Assembly: GCA_045127595.1 (NCBI GenBank)
Contig: JBGVQS010000025.1
Coordinates: 1 to 64,000, forward strand
Length of the DNA stretch: 64,000 nucleotides
Source of the DNA: Scatosoma sp045127595
GTDB lineage: Bacteria > Bacillota > Clostridia > Christensenellales > Borkfalkiaceae
Reading direction: 5' to 3'
Positions 58,714 to 64,000 of this stretch are shown here, one piece after another. Each line of letters begins with the position of its first letter. The stretch's first letter is position 1. The position numbers and the translations under genes were made by a program. The notes beneath the pieces were generated by a model. It was not told where the DNA came from. It searched no databases and saw nothing but the letters and a program-made list of their open reading frames with translations.

Positions 58714-60951
58714 TTATTGATCAAGTTCAAGCAAATCTTTATATTTAGACTTATAAAGTTTCGAGCTTTCTTCTTGATAGGTGTTGATGATACGGCTGTA
58801 TTCTTCATTCGTGAAGTTCTGCGCAAGCGAGGACTTCAAGTATTCATAATACAAATTCGAGAACGTACCTTCTTTTTCTACGTCGCCAGTGTTGAAGTTA
58901 TATACTTCCCCTTCGCTGTAAATGAATCCGCAGTAAACGATATGCCAACCGAAATCGTTTGCACAGACAACGTACGAACCGATACCGTTTTCAACCGCTT
59001 TCCAAGAAGCGTATTCGTATTCGGAAACGAAGCTCGTCTTGTCAGGCTCAACCACGTAACCCATATACGTATTCAAGCTGCCGGGGTCAGTGCTGTACGC
59101 AAAGAGCAAATCGTTGATCGCGGAAACAACTGCGTAACCTTGATTGTAATCATTCGTTTCCTTGCTTCCTTCATAGAAGTAGTTGCTTGCATACGCTTTC
59201 TTATTATTATCCGTGATATTAAGATTTACTTTTCCTTCGTAATAGATGAACTTTTCGTAATTAACGGTATCATCAGCATTTTTATAAGGAACTGTGGAAT
59301 CATTATATACGTTCGAGGTAGCCTCGTTGAGCGAGGTAGCATCGCTGAGCGTCGTAACCGTAGCGCCGCTGTAATAGCGGATATAATTTTCCATTTCCAA
59401 GATAAAGTCTCTGATATACAATTCGTTAGGCGTGCACTTGTATTCGCCGTCTTCAAGCACTACCTTGCCGTTATACGGATACGCGCCTGCGAACTGACGA
59501 ATCTTTTCATACTTGCCGTTTTTACCCGAATCGGTCATATTCCCTTCAAAGAACAAATAATTGATATCGTTCTTTGCAGTCTTTTCGTTTTTGTAATAAT
59601 CCCCCGTCGCTTCGTACTGATAAGCGGTGTGTTCTTCCGTGCAAATCCAGCTATCGCGCAAATCCTTCGCCGTAACTTCCGTCAAGAGCTGCTTACGTAC
59701 GTCGTAAAGCTTCGTTTCCGTCAAGCCGTTGTTCTTCGCCGTGTCGTACGCCATCTTTTGCTGATCGGAGAAAGGAATCAAGATGCTGTATACAAGCCCA
59801 TAGCCTTCTTTACCATACAACGCAAGAGAGTTGTCGGAAAGCGCGCCGATCTTCGACTCGAACCCTAAGAAGTTTTCTTCATACGCTAATTTTTCTTCCC
59901 CAAGGTTTTTCGTATACAAATCCGCCGCTTTTTCAGGCGTCAACTTAGCCTTTGCTTCTTCCTGCAATTCTTCGTAGTATTTATTTACGAGCGCTTGACC
60001 GAGTACGGAAGAAAGTTCCACGTAATAATAATCGAGCATCGTAACGTCCGCGGTATTTTCCTTATTGCTGATAAGGTTGTACCCCTGCAAGTTTGCAAGG
60101 AAAGAGTTATACGCTTTCTTTCTCGTAGCGGTCGTAGAACCGTCGATTGCTTCGTAAACCCCGCAGGAATCCAACGTATTACGTCCCGTGTAAACGTTAT
60201 AATCCAACGTACCTTCAGCCTTTACGGGATAATAATCCACGTTTTCGGCATTCGCGTTCGTGGGAAGCGTACGGCTTTCTTCATGCGTATGTTCTTCTTC
60301 GTCGTCCGCAATGATAAATTCTTTTTCCAAAGAATCCAACGAAGTGTTCAACGATTTTTGCAAGGAATATACCGTGCGGTTGTATTCTTCCATATCCGTT
60401 TCATTATCGGTAAGGAAGTATTTCATCGTCAATACTTCGGGATGCGCTTCGTAAAGTTCCTTTTCGTCTTCGGTCGCCGCTTTTTCCGTTTTATAGTCAA
60501 CGTAATCCTTAACGTCGGCAGAGGTTACCATACCGTCGTCCGTTCTGTCCATCTTGCCGTTTTTCTCATTTTTCAAAAGGGAATACGCCACTGCGTACTG
60601 CGACAAAACTTGACGGGCAACGAGCTGATCCATCAACATGTTGAAAGTATCCTTATAGCTGTAACCCTGTTGCACGTAGTTGTAACCGCTGCTAAGGAAA
60701 TACGCGTACAAATCGCGCTTGTAGATTTCCGTATTCAAGCCGCCGTTTTTGATGATTTTCGCAAAGTCGCCTGCCAACGGTTCGTACTTTGCTTCCGTCT
60801 TCAACGTTTCGCTGATATTGACGCGTGCAACCACTTGTTCAAGGTCGGCTTGTCCGTCCGTCAGAATAAAGTTACAACCCGTAGCGCCGACGGTGAGCGC
60901 CAAGCCCATCAATAAGGCAGCCGTCTTTTTAACTGTGTGTTTTTTACTCAT
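58714..60951 (-). CDS. SurA/PrsA-like foldase lipoprotein
   Basis: 745 aa, exported. The N-terminus MSKKHTVKKTAALLMGLAL followed by the lipobox GATGC gives lipid attachment near residue 26. A SurA-N-like helical region (residues about 60-215) includes LMDQLVARQVLSQYAV. Late in the protein, SYVVCANDFGWHIVYCGFIY resembles the end of a parvulin domain, but the full PPIase active site was not found. It may assist folding of secreted proteins on the outer membrane face, possibly without isomerase activity. The gene is single, with its own promoter and terminator. Residues about 215-235 are acidic/His-rich (DDEEEHTHEE). Confidence 0.75.
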   Translation of the reverse strand: MSKKHTVKKTAALLMGLALTVGATGCNFILTDGQADLEQVVARVNISETLKTEAKYEPLAGDFAKIIKNGGLNTEIYKRDLYAYFLSSGYNYVQQGYSYKDTFNMLMDQLVARQVLSQYAVAYSLLKNEKNGKMDRTDDGMVTSADVKDYVDYKTEKAATEDEKELYEAHPEVLTMKYFLTDNETDMEEYNRTVYSLQKSLNTSLDSLEKEFIIADDEEEHTHEESRTLPTNANAENVDYYPVKAEGTLDYNVYTGRNTLDSCGVYEAIDGSTTATRKKAYNSFLANLQGYNLISNKENTADVTMLDYYYVELSSVLGQALVNKYYEELQEEAKAKLTPEKAADLYTKNLGEEKLAYEENFLGFESKIGALSDNSLALYGKEGYGLVYSILIPFSDQQKMAYDTAKNNGLTETKLYDVRKQLLTEVTAKDLRDSWICTEEHTAYQYEATGDYYKNEKTAKNDINYLFFEGNMTDSGKNGKYEKIRQFAGAYPYNGKVVLEDGEYKCTPNELYIRDFILEMENYIRYYSGATVTTLSDATSLNEATSNVYNDSTVPYKNADDTVNYEKFIYYEGKVNLNITDNNKKAYASNYFYEGSKETNDYNQGYAVVSAINDLLFAYSTDPGSLNTYMGYVVEPDKTSFVSEYEYASWKAVENGIGSYVVCANDFGWHIVYCGFIYSEGEVYNFNTGDVEKEGTFSNLYYEYLKSSLAQNFTNEEYSRIINTYQEESSKLYKSKYKDLLELDQ

Positions 60952-61039
60952 AAAATCTCTCCGATTTTTTATCCTACTATTCTTTCCGACAATGCCAAAA
61001 AGGGCACACTACCCCCTATGCATTATATCGTCAAGCTAT

Positions 61040-61068
61040 ATTATAACCGATTTTTCGATAAAGTGCAA
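61040..61068 (-). promoter_or_regulatory. Promoter of the foldase-like gene
   Basis: TTGCAC (61063-61068), a 17-base spacer and TATAAT (61040-61045) on the minus strand, directly after the mfd stop. The leader is about 80 bases. Confidence 0.7.
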
Positions 61069-61078
61069 ACGTTTTTAC

Positions 61079-64000
61079 TTACATTCTTGTGAAAGTTAGC
61101 GCAAATTTTAAAAATTTTGTCATTTCCGCCATCAATTCCGCCGCTTCGCGCTTTCCAAAAAACTCGATTACGGGCGCTTCCGTCATATTCAACCGCACTT
61201 GCGCGCCAAATTTATCCAACGCCGCGCGTATTCTCTCGTCGCCAAACGATTCCAAGGACGGAAATTCGAGCGAACCAACCCCCTTGATAAGCGTGATTTT
61301 CTTGACGCCGAATTTCGCCGCGTAGCTTTTCAATACCGCTATCACAAGCAAGTTTTCCACCGCGCGGGGCAACTCCCCGTACGTATCGCGCAAGGACGCG
61401 TAAACCCGTTTATAATCGGCAACCGTATTGATTTCCGCAATTTGTTTATACGAATCGAGCCTGCCCGCCGACGATTCCACGTAGCCTTCGGGAATGTAGG
61501 CGTTTGCACGAATATCCAGCTCGGCAACGGTTTGCCTTTCCCCTGTCAATTCTTCCTTTAAAAGCTTAGAGTACAGCTCGTAACCAACCCTGTCCATATG
61601 CCCGTGCTGTTCCGCACCAAGTACGTTTCCCGCGCCGCGAATTTCCAAATCCCGCATAGCAAGCTTATACCCAGAGCCAAGCTCGGTAAATTCCATAATC
61701 GCTTTCAAGCGCGCCGCCGCGTTATCCGTCATAACCTTTTCCGCTTTAAAAGTGAAATACGCATGCGCAAGCCGCGTGCCTCTGCCTACCCGTCCGCGGA
61801 GCTGATACAGTTGAGAAATCCCCAGCCGATCGCTGTCGATTACAAGCAAAGTGTTGGCATTTGGCAAGTCGATTCCGTTTTCAATAATCGTCGTCGTAAT
61901 CAGTATGTTCGATTTGCCGCTGTAAAAATTCAAAACGGCGTTTTCGAGGGTGTTTTTTTCCATTCTTCCGTGCGCAACGGAAATTTCCGCTTCGGGCAAA
62001 ATTTGCTTGATCCGCGCGGCAAAGGTAAAAATACTCTCTACTTTATTATAAAGTATGAACACTTGCCCACGTCTTGAAAGCTCCCGTATGCAAGCGTCGC
62101 GAATGAGCGTTTCCGTTTCTTCCACCACGTACGTTTGCACGGGCAAGCGTTCCCCCGGAGGCGTTTGAATGGTAGAAATATCCCGTATCCCCGATAGGGA
62201 CATGTGCAACGTTCTTGGAATGGGCGTAGCCGTCATCGTCAAACAGTCTATATCCTTACGAATATGTTTGATACGCTCTTTATGCTCCACCCCGAACCGC
62301 TGTTCTTCGTCCAACACCAAAAGCCCTAAATTTTTAAACTTTACGTCCGCCGACAGCAATCTGTGCGTACCAACGACCAAATCGATATTTCCGTTTGCAA
62401 GCCCTTCCAAAACCTGCTGCTGTTCCTTGGGCGTATTGAATCTGTTCAAACACGCCACGCGCAAGCCGAAATCGGAAAAACGCGCCGTAGCCGTATTGAA
62501 ATGCTGACTGCAAAGCACCGTACTCGGACACATCAGCGCCGCTTGCTTGCCCGCCAAAGCGCAAAGATAAATCGCACGGAACGCAACTTCCGTTTTCCCA
62601 AACCCAACGTCTCCGCAAAGAAGTCTGTCCATTACCTTTTCCGAGCACATATCTTCCTTAATTTCCTGCACGGAGCTTGCTTGGTCGGGGGTTAAGTCAT
62701 AGGGAAATGCGTCTTCAAATTCCTGCATGAAGACTTCGTTTTCTGGGAATTTATACCCCCTATTTTCCGCGCGTTCGGCATAGAGCTGCTTCAAATCGAA
62801 CGCCAACTTTTTCAAAGAGGCTTTTACGCGCGCTTTTACCCGCTCGAAATCCGCGCCGCCGATCTTGCTGAGCGACGGATTTTCGTCCCCGACGTATTTC
62901 GAGAGTACGTCCATACTCTCCGCAGGCACGTAGAGCATATCGCCGTCTTTATAGGAAATCGCTACGTATTCCTTCGTGCCGTCCGTCGTTTCGATTTTTT
63001 TCATGCCGACGGCTTTGCCGATCCCGTGCGTTTCATGCACGACGAAATCTCCCACTTCGGGCGCGGAGAACATATCCCCGCGTTTACGCCGCAAGCGTTT
63101 GTTATCGGGCGCTTTTGTGTATAAGTCGTTTACGCCGACGACCGCAAGCTTACATTCATGTAAAACAAAGCCCTTGTCAAGCTTATCTTCCAAAATGCAA
63201 ACGCCGCTAAAATCTTGCAATCTATCCGCAAGCTTTACCGTGGAGAGATATTCTTCGGAAAGCTGTTCGGAAAGCTTTACCGCACGCGTGGTATCGCCGC
63301 AGTATAAAAGCACCCGATAGCCGCCCTTTTTCCAGTTGCTTATATCCGTCAAAAGCGCAGGAAGCCCGTTAAGATAACGGGTTACGGGGGTTGCGGAAAA
63401 ATTATAAATTTTCAAGGGCTGAAAGAAGAACGGATTGCCCGTGAACGTCTGCATAGCGACTCGTCTCACGGACGAAATTTTGGATAAAAAGTCTTCCTTA
63501 TCCGTATATTGCTTTAAGGTAAAGCCAAACGCTTCGCCGCCTGCTGCCAAACGGTGAAAGCGTTCTTCATGTTCTTGATATAAAGCGTTGAATTTGTCCC
63601 AAAGCGTTTTCCCTTCGTCAAAAATCAACACCGCATTTTCAGGCAAAATTGAAAAGAAATCGGTAGTGTTTTGCAAAAGCGGCAGTAAAAACTCCGATTC
63701 TAACCGCTCGCCGCCAAGCAATTCGCCTGCAATTTCCCTTGCGCGAGAATAGCTTTCAGACGTTTTATAGCCTTTGAGTTCTTCGGAAAGAAGTTTTTCG
63801 ATATTCTCCCGATCCCCAGCCGCTTCAATCACGTCGGTTGCCGATAAAATCTCGATAGAAGAAGGGCTTTGCAAGCGTTCTCCCGTAACGAAATCATAGG
63901 GTTTAATTTTCTCGACGGTATCCCCGAAAAAGTCAATTCTAACGGGGTTTTTCGCGTTGACGGGATAGATGTCTAAAATGTCGCCGCGTAACGCAAATAC
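61079..64000 (-). CDS. mfd: Transcription-repair coupling factor (5' end outside window)
   Basis: The frame stays open to the right edge, giving about 973 C-terminal residues of a protein usually near 1150. Mfd removes stalled RNA polymerase and recruits UvrA. Present are the UvrB-like part (VFALRGDILDIYPV at the window edge), the RNA-polymerase-interacting domain (DFVVHETHGIGKAVG), the translocase P-loop GDVGFGKTEVAFRA, the DEEQRFGVEHKE box, the TATPIPRTLHMSL motif and the QLRGRVGRG motif VI. The C-terminal TRCF domain is complete. A Leu codon at 63874 is internal, not the start. Confidence 0.97.
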   Translation of the reverse strand, partial: VFALRGDILDIYPVNAKNPVRIDFFGDTVEKIKPYDFVTGERLQSPSSIEILSATDVIEAAGDRENIEKLLSEELKGYKTSESYSRAREIAGELLGGERLESEFLLPLLQNTTDFFSILPENAVLIFDEGKTLWDKFNALYQEHEERFHRLAAGGEAFGFTLKQYTDKEDFLSKISSVRRVAMQTFTGNPFFFQPLKIYNFSATPVTRYLNGLPALLTDISNWKKGGYRVLLYCGDTTRAVKLSEQLSEEYLSTVKLADRLQDFSGVCILEDKLDKGFVLHECKLAVVGVNDLYTKAPDNKRLRRKRGDMFSAPEVGDFVVHETHGIGKAVGMKKIETTDGTKEYVAISYKDGDMLYVPAESMDVLSKYVGDENPSLSKIGGADFERVKARVKASLKKLAFDLKQLYAERAENRGYKFPENEVFMQEFEDAFPYDLTPDQASSVQEIKEDMCSEKVMDRLLCGDVGFGKTEVAFRAIYLCALAGKQAALMCPSTVLCSQHFNTATARFSDFGLRVACLNRFNTPKEQQQVLEGLANGNIDLVVGTHRLLSADVKFKNLGLLVLDEEQRFGVEHKERIKHIRKDIDCLTMTATPIPRTLHMSLSGIRDISTIQTPPGERLPVQTYVVEETETLIRDACIRELSRRGQVFILYNKVESIFTFAARIKQILPEAEISVAHGRMEKNTLENAVLNFYSGKSNILITTTIIENGIDLPNANTLLVIDSDRLGISQLYQLRGRVGRGTRLAHAYFTFKAEKVMTDNAAARLKAIMEFTELGSGYKLAMRDLEIRGAGNVLGAEQHGHMDRVGYELYSKLLKEELTGERQTVAELDIRANAYIPEGYVESSAGRLDSYKQIAEINTVADYKRVYASLRDTYGELPRAVENLLVIAVLKSYAAKFGVKKITLIKGVGSLEFPSLESFGDERIRAALDKFGAQVRLNMTEAPVIEFFGKREAAELMAEMTKFLKFALTFTRM

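Noticed and set aside
58438..59868. 476-codon plus-strand frame
   Set aside because: It is the mirror of the foldase-like lipoprotein gene; the composition is hydrophobic/Arg-rich as expected for an antisense shadow, and no ribosome site is present.
59995..60915. 306-codon plus-strand frame
   Set aside because: A second antisense shadow of the same lipoprotein gene.

Overview
The window reads as chromosomal DNA of a spore-forming Gram-positive anaerobe, most likely a member of class Clostridia (Bacillota). The evidence is spoIVA, a lysine riboswitch in front of an asd-dapA-dapB operon, a bacterial V-type ATPase operon, a fused ECF-transporter ATPase, strong AGGAGG-type ribosome binding sites and TTGACA-N17-TATAAT promoters. 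There is no rRNA here, so the lineage below class is not settled. No transposase, integrase, relaxase or CRISPR array was seen.

Left third (1-19,040, all minus strand). This is the accessory and most unusual part. A clear promoter at 19,011-19,039 fires leftward into a tight co-directional run. In transcription order it holds five diverged paralogs of an unrecognised, mostly helical cytoplasmic family (about 474-558 aa each) with a 46-aa mini-ORF after the first; a four-helix membrane protein; a LytS-type histidine kinase and a response regulator with a SARP-like DNA-binding part; a lipoprotein with MBG-like repeats; a VirD4/TraG-type coupling ATPase; and a very large secreted Ig-like protein that runs off the left edge. 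I think this cluster is the best candidate for an undescribed system: a sensor, a surface lipoprotein, a type IV coupling ATPase, a giant surface protein and a family-expanded set of possible substrates.

Boundary (19,100-21,930). It holds a fragment of a MucBP/InlB-repeat adhesin, a ferritin-like protein preceded by a 15-aa Leu-rich leader peptide and a terminator, a mosaic of short palindromes, an intact tRNA-Arg(CCT), and a broken second tRNA-Arg copy with a 41-nt insertion in its T arm. This looks like a rearranged, tRNA-associated junction.

Middle (21,930-43,900). Housekeeping genes: gdhA on the plus strand; a minus-strand run of YesL-like membrane protein, methyltransferase, Hsp33, TPR protein, HEAT-like protein, spoIVA and a 46-aa ORF; the lysine-riboswitch operon asd-dapA-dapB on the plus strand; then minus-strand mnmE, a LysR regulator, lepA, a repeat-rich gap, hemW, a histidine phosphatase, a NUDIX hydrolase, aroK, a PanE-like reductase and gltX.

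Right third (44,000-64,000). A membrane protein with Asn-Pro-Tyr repeats, truA, ecfT and a fused ecfA1-ecfA2 form one leftward unit, divergent from a YitT-family gene. Next comes a complete nine-gene V-type ATPase operon (G/H-I-K-E-C-F-A-B-D) whose proteolipid carries the Na+-ligand residues known from Enterococcus hirae NtpK. It is followed by a SurA/PrsA-like foldase lipoprotein and mfd, which is cut by the right edge.
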